Source: Prochlorococcaceae cyanobacterium jk18x1bzbins.87
GTDB taxonomy: Bacteria; Cyanobacteriota; Cyanobacteriia; PCC-6307; Cyanobiaceae
Reading direction: 5' to 3'
NCBI GenBank assembly: GCA_022826535.1
Contig: JAJDUS010000051.1
Span: 1 to 33,480, forward strand
Length of the DNA: 33,480 nucleotides
Shown: positions 16,897 through 25,147 of the stretch, one piece after another
Layout: every line of letters starts with the position of its first letter
Numbering within the stretch: position 1 is the first letter of the stretch
Position numbers and translations under genes: made by a program
Notes under the pieces: generated by a model
What the model saw: the letters and a program-made list of their open reading frames with translations, nothing else
The model's database searches: none
Told to the model about the DNA's origin: nothing

Positions 16897-16978
16897 TGCC
16901 CACCGCGGGACTTGAACCCGCACAACCGAAGTCACTGGTACCTAAAACCAGCGCGTCTACCAATTCCGCCAGGTGGGC
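16897..16978 (-). tRNA. tRNA-Leu (anticodon UAG)
   Basis: An 82-nt class II tRNA. On the minus strand it opens GCCCACC and closes GGTGGGC plus discriminator A. The D arm (GGCGGAATTGGTAGACGC), anticodon arm CTGGT-TTTAGGT-ACCAG with UAG as the anticodon, a short variable arm, and T arm with GGTTCAAGTCC are all present. UAG reads CUA/CUN leucine codons. No CCA is encoded. Confidence 0.95.
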
Positions 16979-17077
16979 TGTTTGCTGACACCCACACAAC
17001 TTAAATCAAGAAGCAGGGAGCTTGGCCAGTGCCCCTGGGCAGATCTGTCAGAATCCATGGCGCAGCAGTCATTGTGA

Positions 17078-18640
17078 ATGATGGATCCTGGGCATCCTGA
17101 ATATGGCCTTCTGGGGATTGTCTCCCTTGTCATCCTGGAAGGATGGCAACATACGGTGAATCCTGTGCTGAATACGCTCTTGGCCTTCTCCGGGCTGTCC
17201 CTTGTCCTGGGGTATGGAGTTCTGGCTCTGTCCCTGCCCTTGTTGCTGCTGCCCATTGCCTTCCCGGAACTCTCCCGTCCTCGCGATGCGGTCTGGTCCC
17301 TGGTGCTGGCGATCCTGGCGCCTTTGCTGCTGCTGAACCCCTTACCTGTCTTCAGCAGCGCTGGCTTCGGCGAGTTGATTGCCACGGTGCTGATAGGGCG
17401 TCTTGCTGCCGAGGTGGGACAAGGACGCTGGGAGTCTCTCACCCCGGACCAGAGAACCGCCCTGGGCCACCTGCCCCGGTGGCGTCGCGCTGGCGCTGAT
17501 TTGGTCACTGCTGTTGTGCAGGCAGCGAAGGCCGCCTGGAATGCCACTGCCCAGGCGACAAAGGCCACCTGGGCTGCAGTGTTGGACATCAAAAGCCCTG
17601 TTGAGCAACCCCAGGCTGAAAAATCTGCCCAAGAATCTCGCCAGAAGCCTGCCCGCAAACAGTGGATCCGTCCTGAATCGTCGGATGGGGGCCAGGTTGA
17701 CCAGGATGGTGGAACCAGTTCCGAAGTCCCGGACGTGGCTCCTGAAGTGGTGACCAGCGTGGTTGCAGCTAACACTGCCCTCGATGCTGAATCCGCTCAA
17801 CCGGTTGATGGTGAGGACGGTGATCCCGATGGAGCGCCAGCAGATGGGGCAGCAGCAGTTGTTGAGGGCCATGCCCAGACCCCAGAGCCCGCAGCGCAAC
17901 CATCTGAAGGGATTATAGCCGCTGCTGTTGGCCATGGGCCAGAGGCTGGGGAGGGTGGACCTGAAGAGCCAAGCTCTCCTGAGCCTGTTGTGCTTACCGA
18001 AGGCGCCCAACCCGCTCAATCGGTTGATGGTGGAGATGGTGATGCCATAGGCGCCCATGGCGGGTCAGGAGATGGAGCGCCAGCAGTTGTTGATCCCCCG
18101 GAGCCAGCAGCCCAATCTTCTGAAGGGAGTGTAACCGCTGCTGCTGGCCGTGGGCCAGAGCCTGGGGAGGGTGGACCTGAAGAGCCCAGCCCCCCTGAGC
18201 CTGTTGTGCTTGCCGAAGGCACCCAGCCCCCCCAGTCGGTTGGTGGTGGTGGAGATGGTGATGCCATAGGCGCCCATGGCGGGTCAGGAGATGGAGCGCC
18301 AGCAGTTGTTGAGGGCCATGCCCAGACCCCGGAGCAGCCCGCGACGCAACCATCTGAGGGGGGGGGTGTAACCACTGCTGCTGGCCGTGGGCCAGAGCCT
18401 GGGGAGAGTGGGCCTGAAGCGCCACCCCCCCCCGAGCCTATTCAGCTTGCGGAAGATGCCCAGCCCCCTGAACCCCTTGATGATGGTGGGGATAACCCTG
18501 GGGCCAGAGAAGCCCATGGGTCACTCCAGGATGCGGTCAACAGTCCATCCGTGGGCGTGGTGGCGCTGGAAAGCAGTCCGGGGGATAAGGGATGGTGGGG
18601 GGTGGTCGACAGTCTTGATGGAGTGGATCGGCAACTGTGA
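17078..18640 (+). CDS. Membrane protein with long acidic Pro/Gly/Glu repeat tail
   Basis: A 520-aa protein in two unlike parts. Residues 1-100 are hydrophobic, with helices around 45-70 (VLALSLPLLLLPIAFPEL) and 72-88 (VWSLVLAILAPLLLLNP), then a conserved-looking amphipathic block, TVLIGRLAAEVGQGRWESLT. From about residue 165 the chain is low in complexity and acidic, rich in Pro, Glu, Gly and Ala. Residues 240-465 consist of three imperfect 73-78-residue repeats (219, 219 and 235 bases) carrying GGDGDAIGAHGGSGDGAPAV and AAGRGPEPGEGGPEEPSPPE. I do not recognise a family with confidence. The tail is probably unstructured. ATG at 17078 or 17081. Confidence 0.7.
   Translation: MMDPGHPEYGLLGIVSLVILEGWQHTVNPVLNTLLAFSGLSLVLGYGVLALSLPLLLLPIAFPELSRPRDAVWSLVLAILAPLLLLNPLPVFSSAGFGELIATVLIGRLAAEVGQGRWESLTPDQRTALGHLPRWRRAGADLVTAVVQAAKAAWNATAQATKATWAAVLDIKSPVEQPQAEKSAQESRQKPARKQWIRPESSDGGQVDQDGGTSSEVPDVAPEVVTSVVAANTALDAESAQPVDGEDGDPDGAPADGAAAVVEGHAQTPEPAAQPSEGIIAAAVGHGPEAGEGGPEEPSSPEPVVLTEGAQPAQSVDGGDGDAIGAHGGSGDGAPAVVDPPEPAAQSSEGSVTAAAGRGPEPGEGGPEEPSPPEPVVLAEGTQPPQSVGGGGDGDAIGAHGGSGDGAPAVVEGHAQTPEQPATQPSEGGGVTTAAGRGPEPGESGPEAPPPPEPIQLAEDAQPPEPLDDGGDNPGAREAHGSLQDAVNSPSVGVVALESSPGDKGWWGVVDSLDGVDRQL
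17795..18467 (+). repeat. In-frame tandem repeat, three imperfect units of 219, 219 and 235 bp
   Basis: Units start near 17795, 18014 and 18233, aligned on the CGGTTGATGGTGG-like block, with a partial fourth copy from about 18468. Long parts of units two and three are identical, for example the segment encoding DGDAIGAHGGSGDGAPAV, so these two copies are the most recent duplication. Unit lengths 219 and 219 keep the frame; the 235-bp unit with its flanks still reads through, thanks to variation in G and C runs. Confidence 0.85.
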
Positions 18641-18789
18641 AGCTCCAGTTAAGTGACCATCTGATCCGGGGGACAACACAGGCCTTGGGGTGGTGGTCAT
18701 CGCACCGGTTGTTGTTCCCCGATTCCTACAGCTTGGATGTGGTGGCTCTGATTTGATGGATACCCACGGGACCTACAGTAACCCCAGTT

Positions 18790-19618
18790 CCAGATAAGGG
18801 GCCATCAGGGAGGGTCGAGTTCCGGTGTGCGGCATCGCTGTGTCGGTTTTGTCGTAACGGGTGGTCCGCCCCGGTACTCCTTGGTGCTGGCAAAGACATT
18901 CTCCATCAGATGGCGCCCCTTGTCGGCTTCCCTGTCGCAGGCCCTCTGGTGTTTGCGGCTGGCCCTTGGAAGGATACCTGCTGTTGCTCCACGGGCATCC
19001 AGCTTGGTGAGCAACCCATTGGTGTCAAATGCTTTGTCCGCCAGCAGAGCGCCAAAAGGCACAGTCTTGAGCAGTGGCGCTACTCCCTTGCTGCTGTAGG
19101 TCTGTCCTGGAAGCAGGGGGAAGCCAAAGCCAATGAGAGTTGCCCAGCCCGCCACCAATGTCACCATCTTTGTGGTCAGCCCGCCGCGGGATCAGCCAAT
19201 GGACTGATGCTGAGTCCCCTTTTGTGCCAGTGGCCTTCTGGTGAACCGGGACAATAGCGCCGTCGATGAGCACAGACTCCAAGGTCGGGATGGCCACTGA
19301 GGGCTTGTACAATCGCTGCAATACCCTGCTGGTGGTCCATCGTCAGAAGTGGCGGAACTGGTTGTTCCACTTTGTCAAAGCCAGGCGGTAGACCCGTCAA
19401 GGGGCACCGGTTCTCACTCTCCAGAAGACGGCTTCGAGAAACAGGCAGTTGTCCCCTGCTGTAACGCCCCGATCCGGGGCCTTGCCCGGTAGCAGTGGGG
19501 CAATACGCCGCCAGAGCCGATCACTGATGACAAAACGGTGGTGGATCATGTCCAACCTCCTTGCTCAAGGTTCAAGCACACCTCCACTAGCCGGGCAATC
19601 CCTTTTGTCCACAGGCCC
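18790..19618 (-). mobile_element. Decayed IS5-family (IS1031-like) element
   Basis: A second type of IS5-family element, unrelated in sequence to the IS427-type copies. The left end on the minus strand begins near 19618 with GGGCCTGTGGACAAAA. A perfect ribosome binding site (AAGGAGG) precedes an ATG at 19549, which opens MIHHRFVISDRLWRRIAPLL followed by PGKAPDRGVTAGDN. The catalytic blocks are spread over frames: the first Asp in ESVLIDGAIVPVHQKATGTK, the second in ALLADKAFDTNGLLTKLDAR, and the Glu block in GRHLMENVFASTKEYRG. The region between Arg-Thr-Gly-Ala-Pro and Phe-Asp-Lys has a stop and a frameshift, so it is dead. The right end near 18790 is not clear. The 150 bases between it and the upstream gene show nothing recognisable. 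Confidence 0.8.
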
Positions 19619-19710
19619 TAACTCAAGGCCAACATCGGCACAGTCCCCATCGCTAATCTCTCTTCACCTTATCCAGAATTGGGATAAACTAGGGTGTCCA
19701 GTCTGGTTGG

Positions 19711-19872
19711 TCATTGGTGCCTCACCATACTTTGCACCGAACCAGCCACCAACACCGGCGCCGGTGCCAGTCCGGAGCGGTGATCCAGAAGGAGCACCAA
19801 TGCCAGATAGAGCAATGCCAAGGCAATGGAGAGGATACCTGTAATCAAGGCCACCAACTTGGGGCGATCCAT
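19711..19872 (-). CDS. Small conserved single-helix membrane protein (53 aa)
   Basis: A short gene encoding MDRPKLVALITGILSIALAL and then LYLALVLLLDHRSGLAPAPV, ending MVRHQ. The N-terminal basic residues followed by one long helix with the Asp-His-Arg end are typical of a small protein I recall next to metabolic genes in marine Synechococcus; no function is known. It starts 11 bases after the stop of the PLP decarboxylase on the same strand, so the two are likely co-transcribed. The last ten residues differ in character from the rest and might reflect a shifted natural stop. Confidence 0.62.
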   Translation of the reverse strand: MDRPKLVALITGILSIALALLYLALVLLLDHRSGLAPAPVLVAGSVQSMVRHQ

Positions 19873-19883
19873 GGCTTGATGGT

Positions 19884-21266
19884 TTAACGGGATAGGCTTG
19901 CAGAGATGGTGTCCACCACTGTGGCAATCTGCTCCACCCCGGTGAAGGGATTGCCCAACACGGCTTTTAGATAACGTTCACCACGATAGAGGGGGCGGGA
20001 GAGCATGAGTCCTTGATCCAGGAGGAGTTCCCGGGTGCGGCGGCTCCAGGCCCCACTGCTCTCCCTGCTGCCGGCCATGTCGGGGCGGAAGCACACCATG
20101 TGCAGATCTCCAGACGGCATGACCAGGGGCAGGGGAGCCAGGGCTTGACGCAGCGCCTGGGCACGTTGTAAGGCCCCATCCAGCAAGTCGTCAATGCCAT
20201 GCTGCCCCAGTTGACGCAGACCCAGCCAAAGCTTCAACACCTCTGCCGGGCGGGTTCCCTGGAGGCCAGAGTCTCCACCGTGGGCCACACGGGCGGGCTC
20301 CATGTAGGCCAGGGGTACGGCAAAGGTATCCGTCAATCCCTGGGGTTGGCGCAGCAACACCATGGCGGAAGCCTTGGCAATGCCCAGCCATTTTTGGGGA
20401 TTCATGGTGAGGGAGTCGGCCCAGCCAAGGTGGGCGACCCGCCCTTGGTGATGCTGACCAAGGCCACAGACGGCGCCAATGGCCCCATCCACGTGGAGCC
20501 AGAGACCACGGCGGCGGCAGACATCCGCAATGGGACCGATGGGATCAACAGCGCCGCGGATGGTGGTGCCGGCAGTGGCCACCACCGCCAGGACCGGTTC
20601 CTTTTCCTGTTGCAGGGCGTCATCCAACAGATTGGGTTCCAGGCGTCCCATGGCATCGGTGGGCACCAGACGCAGGGCCGTGGCAGGCAAACCCATCACC
20701 CGCAAGGCCTTGGCCAAGGAGTTGTGGCAATCGACGCTAGCATAGAGGCAGGCCTGTTGGCCATCCAGCCCCCGCTGATGCCGGGCCGTGACCAGGGCGG
20801 TGATGGTGCAAATGGTTCCCCCGCTGCCCATGATGCCCCCAGCATCCCCCCCCAGGCCCAAACGCTGGGCAATCCAGCGCAGCAGGTGCTGCTCCAACTG
20901 GCTGAGCAGTGGTGAAAGCTCTTCAGCCAGCATGTTGTTATTGAGCCAGGCACAGACCAACTCCCCCACCACTGAGGCTGGATTGGGTGGGGGGTCCAAA
21001 TGGGCCATGGCCCCAGGATGCCAAGGGTTGTAGGAGCCACGCACCACCGGGTCCAGATCCTCCATGAGGCTGGCGCCATCCAACCCCCACAGCCCTGGCG
21101 CCACAGGGGGCAGGGCAACTGGACTGGGCAAGGGTGGGCGCCTCTGGGCGTCCTCCTGCCACCGCTCCAACCACGTCATTGCCTGACGGATCAGGGCCAT
21201 CATGGTGTGGCTGTGCTGGCCAGGGGGCAAACTGCTGGGGAAGGTGTCCAGGTCTGTTAATTGCAC
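19884..21266 (-). CDS. Pyridoxal-phosphate-dependent decarboxylase (group II family)
   Basis: A fold-type I PLP enzyme of the glutamate/aromatic/diaminobutyrate decarboxylase group, 460 aa from GTG 21266. PLP-site residues: HVDGAIGAV (Asp260 binds the pyridine nitrogen) and MNPQKWLGIAKA (Lys292 Schiff base). The block HPGAMAHLDPPPNPASVVGE near residue 83 and NNNMLAEELSPLLSQLE near 110 are typical of this family. Substrate not determinable; glutamate, aspartate and diaminobutyrate are candidates. ATG 21203 is an alternative start that leaves space for a promoter: with the GTG start, only three bases separate this gene from divergent tadA. Followed by the 53-aa gene. Confidence 0.85.
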   Translation of the reverse strand: MQLTDLDTFPSSLPPGQHSHTMMALIRQAMTWLERWQEDAQRRPPLPSPVALPPVAPGLWGLDGASLMEDLDPVVRGSYNPWHPGAMAHLDPPPNPASVVGELVCAWLNNNMLAEELSPLLSQLEQHLLRWIAQRLGLGGDAGGIMGSGGTICTITALVTARHQRGLDGQQACLYASVDCHNSLAKALRVMGLPATALRLVPTDAMGRLEPNLLDDALQQEKEPVLAVVATAGTTIRGAVDPIGPIADVCRRRGLWLHVDGAIGAVCGLGQHHQGRVAHLGWADSLTMNPQKWLGIAKASAMVLLRQPQGLTDTFAVPLAYMEPARVAHGGDSGLQGTRPAEVLKLWLGLRQLGQHGIDDLLDGALQRAQALRQALAPLPLVMPSGDLHMVCFRPDMAGSRESSGAWSRRTRELLLDQGLMLSRPLYRGERYLKAVLGNPFTGVEQIATVVDTISASLSR

Positions 21267-21269
21267 AGA

Positions 21270-21932
21270 ATGATGGAGTCAAGCTGGGATCACGATCTCG
21301 CCGCCATGTGGATGGGGCGCCTGCTGCGCTGGGCAGCCATGGTGGGAAGGGCCGGGGAGATTCCGGTGGCTGCGGTCATTCTGGATGGTGGCGGGCGCAG
21401 TATTGGTTGGGGCGGCAACCAGCGGGAACGGGACGCGGATCCCCTCGGTCATGGGGAACTGGTGGCCCTGCGGCAGGCGGCAGCCTTGCGGGGAGACTGG
21501 CGATTTAATGATTGCACCCTCCTGGTCACCCTGGAGCCATGCATCATGTGTGCCGCCGCCCTGACTCAAGCGCGCATGGGGTGTGTGGTTTTTGGCGCAG
21601 CCGACGGGAAGCGGGGGGGACTGGGGGGGGCTCTGGATCTGAGCAAAAGCCCTGCTGCCCACCATCACATGGTGTGTCGGGGTGGAATCCTGGCCAAGGA
21701 ATGCAGTGCGCTGTTGCAGGACTGGTTCAGACAGAGGCGGAAAGACGCTGGCGCAGCAGGCCGAGCAGCCGTTCCACATTCTCCGCTGCGCTGTTCTGAC
21801 CCATCAGCCCAATGCGCCACACCTTGCCAGCAAAGTCACCCAGTCCACAGCCAATCTCAACCCCTTCTTCATCCAGGAGGGATCGGGCAAATCCCTTCCC
21901 ATCCACACCTTCAGGAATATAAACCGTGGTGA
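21270..21932 (+). CDS. tadA: tRNA-specific adenosine deaminase, with abnormal C-terminal extension
   Basis: TadA deaminates A34 of tRNA-Arg(ACG) to inosine. The zinc site is complete: His61-Gly-Glu63 (the family usually has His-Ala-Glu) and PCIMC (Cys91, Cys94), with the flanking VTLEPCIMCAAALTQARMG and FGAADGKRGGLGGALDL. Normal TadA would end around DWFRQRRKDAG (about residue 160). Here the frame runs 60 residues further into low-sense sequence, overlapping the end of the opposite-strand aminotransferase gene by 206 bases. The original stop codon has probably been lost. Starts at 21270 or 21273; TTG 21261 is also open. Confidence 0.87.
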   Translation: MMESSWDHDLAAMWMGRLLRWAAMVGRAGEIPVAAVILDGGGRSIGWGGNQRERDADPLGHGELVALRQAAALRGDWRFNDCTLLVTLEPCIMCAAALTQARMGCVVFGAADGKRGGLGGALDLSKSPAAHHHMVCRGGILAKECSALLQDWFRQRRKDAGAAGRAAVPHSPLRCSDPSAQCATPCQQSHPVHSQSQPLLHPGGIGQIPSHPHLQEYKPW

Positions 21933-22899
21933 GGGTGGGTAGGCGAAGATGCTCCTCCACCGCCAGCTTCAGGCCAAGGGACTGCAGGCCTTCCCACAGC
22001 AATTCAGCGTTGCGGCGGTGGCGCTGCCAGGCGGCTTCCAGTCCCTCCACCGCCAGCAGCCGCAACGCTTCCCGCAGACCGTAATTCATGTTCACCGGCG
22101 CCGTGTGGTGATAGACCCGGTCACTGCCCCAGTATTGACTCAGGAGGGTGACATCCAGGTACCAGTTGGGAACTTTGCCACGGCGGGATTTAAGGCGTTC
22201 TTCCGCCCGTGGTCCGATGGTCACCGGCCCCAGGCCCGGTGGGCAACTCAGGCACTTCTGGCTGCAACTGTAGGACATATCCACGCCCCAATGGTCCAGG
22301 AACAGGGGGACTCCCCCCAGGGAGGTGACCGTATCCAGCAGGAGCAGGGTCCCATGCCGGCGGCAGGCCTCCCCCACACCATCCATGGGTTGCAGGACAC
22401 CAGCGGAGGTCTCGGCATGGATGAGGCCCAACAGTTTGGGCTGATGCTCTGCCAGGGCTGCTTCAATTTCCTCCAGGCTGAAGGCCTGCCCCATGGGCCT
22501 GTGGATGGTGACCACATTGGCCCCATAGCGGCTGGCCATATCCGCCATCCGATATCCGAAATACCCATTGATGGCCACCAGGAAGGTGTCGCCCCGCTCC
22601 ACGGTATTGGCAATGCAGGTTTCCCATGCGGCACTGCCCGTGGCGCTCACGGGGATGGTGAGCCGGTTGTCCGTCTGCCAGGCATAGCGCAGTAACGCCT
22701 GCACTTCCCCCATCAGGTGGAGGAAGGTGTGGTCCAGGTGGCCCACAGGGGGACGGGAGAGGGCCGCCAACACATCAGGGTGGGCATTGGAAGGACCAGG
22801 GCCAAGGAGCAGACGCTCCGGCATGGCGAGAGGGTCCAGGGAGAGACGATGCGCCTGGTGGACTGGGAACGCTGTGGGAGGGGGCAGAGTCTGGGTCAC
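21727..22899 (-). CDS. Class V aminotransferase (alanine/serine-glyoxylate type)
   Basis: A 390-aa PLP enzyme of the serine/alanine-glyoxylate aminotransferase family. Seen: LLLGPGPSNAHPDVLAALSR near the N-terminus, the cofactor Asp189 in LLLDTVTSLGGVPL, the Schiff-base Lys215 in SYSCSQKCLSCPPGLGP, YHHTAPVNMNYGLREAL, and the C-terminal WRIGLMGQNSA. The family handles photorespiratory glyoxylate; in cyanobacteria homologues are often labelled soluble hydrogenase 42-kDa subunit, a historic name. Same strand as apcF, starting 88 bases after it. The 3' end overlaps the tadA extension on the other strand. Confidence 0.88.
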   Translation of the reverse strand: MTQTLPPPTAFPVHQAHRLSLDPLAMPERLLLGPGPSNAHPDVLAALSRPPVGHLDHTFLHLMGEVQALLRYAWQTDNRLTIPVSATGSAAWETCIANTVERGDTFLVAINGYFGYRMADMASRYGANVVTIHRPMGQAFSLEEIEAALAEHQPKLLGLIHAETSAGVLQPMDGVGEACRRHGTLLLLDTVTSLGGVPLFLDHWGVDMSYSCSQKCLSCPPGLGPVTIGPRAEERLKSRRGKVPNWYLDVTLLSQYWGSDRVYHHTAPVNMNYGLREALRLLAVEGLEAAWQRHRRNAELLWEGLQSLGLKLAVEEHLRLPTLTTVYIPEGVDGKGFARSLLDEEGVEIGCGLGDFAGKVWRIGLMGQNSAAENVERLLGLLRQRLSASV

Positions 22900-22987
22900 G
22901 AAGGGCCGATACCGGAGGGGAGAGGGGAAAGGCTAAATCGCTGTGGGGTCAACCATGGACAACAGGTGTTATGGCAAGAAAAGGCGC

Positions 22988-23506
22988 TCAACGGTTGCGC
23001 ACATCCGCCTCCGCCAGGCCCCGGGCCAGATATTGAAAGGGGGCGCGCACCAGGGAGTCAGCGGGGATGCCGGCCTCCACAAGCATTTCCTCCACCACAT
23101 CGGCCATCAATGTGATGCTGCGGGCTGTGGGACCTGTGGGCACCCCCAGGGATTTATAGGTCTCGTTGAGTCCGCCGAGAACCCGCTCATCAAGGATCCG
23201 GTTATCGCCAGCCACCAACGCATAGCTGGCGTAGCGAAGGAAGTAGTCCATGTCCCGCAGGCAGGCGGAGAGGCGGCGGGTGGTGTAGGCATTGCCACCG
23301 GGATTGAGCAGGTCAGGCTCAGCGCGAAACAGGCGGGCGCTGGCCTCGCGGACGATGGTGCCAGCCGCGCCGCTAATCGTCTCCGCTGCCGCCAAGCGTT
23401 GCTCTGCCGCACTGAAATAATCACCAATCTGATCCGCAGCGTCCCGGTCCAGATGGCGACCGGTGAGGTCATACCGGCCGATCAGAGCAGCAAGCGCATC
23501 TGCCAT
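22988..23506 (-). CDS. apcF: Allophycocyanin beta-18 subunit (ApcF)
   Basis: A 172-aa phycobiliprotein of the phycobilisome core. It starts [20 protein letters not shown], the ApcF form of the N-terminus, rather than the ApcB form. Cys82 ([16 protein letters not shown]), the phycocyanobilin attachment site, and Asn72 ([11 protein letters not shown]), the site methylated in beta subunits, are both in place. [20 protein letters not shown] and [13 protein letters not shown] follow. ApcF lies in the basal core cylinders and takes part in energy transfer to the reaction centres. The frame is open to 23527, but ATG 23506 fits the family. Divergent from glnA, with 219 bases between the starts. Confidence 0.92.
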   Translation of the reverse strand: MADALAALIGRYDLTGRHLDRDAADQIGDYFSAAEQRLAAAETISGAAGTIVREASARLFRAEPDLLNPGGNAYTTRRLSACLRDMDYFLRYASYALVAGDNRILDERVLGGLNETYKSLGVPTGPTARSITLMADVVEEMLVEAGIPADSLVRAPFQYLARGLAEADVRNR

Positions 23507-23644
23507 GGAACTCAATTGACGGTCCAACCCAGCGTATCACTGGCGTTTGACGGGTTGCCCCGGGGGCGCCAGGGCCGGGGAAAATTTGACAGAAATGGTT
23601 ACGCTTCTCCACGTTCCCTGGATTTGGACGGTCCAGGCGAAACT

Positions 23645-23686
23645 GTTACCCTCGCTACAAAAATCCACTTTACTGGTTCCTACAGT
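23645..23686 (+). promoter_or_regulatory. NtcA-type promoter of glnA
   Basis: The bases GTT at 23645-23647 and TAC at 23656-23658 are separated by eight bases, one mismatch from the NtcA consensus GTA-N8-TAC. Exactly 22 bases later comes TACAGT (23681-23686), which fits the TAN3T -10 element. This spacing is the canonical layout of NtcA-activated class II-type promoters in cyanobacteria, and glnA is a known NtcA target. The start codon is 40 bases downstream. Confidence 0.78.
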
Positions 23687-23725
23687 GGACCCTTGGGGTG
23701 TCTCCCCTTGTTTCTAGCCCGATCT

Positions 23726-25147
23726 ATGGCCAAAACTCCTCAGGACATTCTGGATCTGATCCGCAGGGAAAGCATTGAGCTGGTGGATCTGAAATTCGTC
23801 GATCTGCCAGGAATGTGGCAACACCTCACGGTCCATGCATCCCAGATCAATGAGGATGCCTTCCACGACGGTCTGGCTTTTGATGGGTCCTCCATTCGTG
23901 GCTGGAAGTCCATCAATGAGTCTGATATGGCCATGGTGCCCGATCCGGACGCTGCATGGATTGATCCCTTCTACCGGGACAACACCCTCAGCCTCATCTG
24001 CTCCATCAAGGAGCCCCGCTCAGGTGAACCCTATGAACGCTGTCCCCGCAGCCTGGCCCAAAAGACGGTGAGCTACCTGCGGGAGACCGGCATTGCAGAT
24101 CAGGCGTTCTTCGGCCCTGAGCCGGAATTCTTCATCTTTGATGATGTGCGCTACCAGTCTGGTGAAAGTGGTTGCTACTACAAGGTGGATTCCATCGAGG
24201 GCCAGTGGAATACGGGTCGGGAAGAAGAAGGGGGCAATCTGGGCTATAAGCCCCGCTATAAGGAGGGTTATTTCCCAGTGCCCCCCAGCGACAGCTTCCA
24301 GGACATCCGCAGCGAGATGTTGCTGACCATGTGCAAATTGGGCTTGTCCATGGAGAAACACCACCATGAGGTGGCCACCGCTGGACAGAACGAAATCAAC
24401 TTCAAGTTTGATGAGTTACTGGCCACCGCTGACAATGTGATGATTTATAAGTACGTCATCCGTAATGTGGCGCGGAAGTATGGAAAGACCGTCACGTTTA
24501 TGCCGAAGCCAATTTTCAATGACAATGGCACGGGAATGCATGTGCATCAAAGCCTCTGGAAAGACGGTGCTCCCCTGTTCTTTAGTGAAGCGGGCTATGC
24601 CAACCTTTCCCAGACGGCCCGCTGGTACATCGGGGGGATCCTCAAGCATGCCCCTGCATTTCTCGCCTTCACCAATCCCAGCACCAACAGCTATAAACGC
24701 CTGGTGCCAGGCTTCGAAGCGCCTGTAAACCTGGTTTATTCCCAGGGAAACCGTTCCGCGGCTGTGCGGATTCCCCTCACGGGTCCTGATCCCAGAGCCA
24801 AACGTCTGGAATTCCGCCCCGGTGACGCCTTGGCCAACCCCTATCTTGCCTTTAGCGCCATGGTGCTGGCGGGCCTGGATGGCATCAAGAACCAGATTGA
24901 CCCGGGCGAGGGGACGGAAATTGACCTGTTCGAGGCATCCGCTGAAGAGTTGTCACGGATTCCCACGGTCCCCGCTTCCCTCAATGGGGCCCTGGAGGCC
25001 TTGGAAAACGACAAGGACTTCCTCAAGCAAGGGGACGTCTTCACCGACGACTTCATTGAGAATTGGATTGCCTACAAGTATGAGGAGGTGCAGCAGTTGC
25101 GCCAACGGCCCCATCCCTACGAGTTCACCATGTACTACGACGGTTGA
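23726..25147 (+). CDS. glnA: Glutamine synthetase type I
   Basis: GlnA, ATP-dependent amidation of glutamate to glutamine, entry point of ammonium assimilation. The 473-aa length is typical for GSI. Family blocks: [19 protein letters not shown], the metal-ligand [46 protein letters not shown], and [15 protein letters not shown]. The position that carries the adenylylated Tyr in enterobacterial GS is Phe402 here ([12 protein letters not shown]), in line with the absence of adenylylation in cyanobacteria. An open frame extends 783 bases upstream, but that part runs antisense to apcF and is not coding. The 3' end overlaps the end of glmM by 13 bases. Confidence 0.95.
   Translation: MAKTPQDILDLIRRESIELVDLKFVDLPGMWQHLTVHASQINEDAFHDGLAFDGSSIRGWKSINESDMAMVPDPDAAWIDPFYRDNTLSLICSIKEPRSGEPYERCPRSLAQKTVSYLRETGIADQAFFGPEPEFFIFDDVRYQSGESGCYYKVDSIEGQWNTGREEEGGNLGYKPRYKEGYFPVPPSDSFQDIRSEMLLTMCKLGLSMEKHHHEVATAGQNEINFKFDELLATADNVMIYKYVIRNVARKYGKTVTFMPKPIFNDNGTGMHVHQSLWKDGAPLFFSEAGYANLSQTARWYIGGILKHAPAFLAFTNPSTNSYKRLVPGFEAPVNLVYSQGNRSAAVRIPLTGPDPRAKRLEFRPGDALANPYLAFSAMVLAGLDGIKNQIDPGEGTEIDLFEASAEELSRIPTVPASLNGALEALENDKDFLKQGDVFTDDFIENWIAYKYEEVQQLRQRPHPYEFTMYYDG

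Noticed and set aside
22943-23725. Open frame in phase with glnA that would add about 260 residues before it
   Set aside because: It runs antisense to apcF, whose phycobiliprotein motifs are clear; GlnA starts with the standard [12 protein letters not shown] at 23726.
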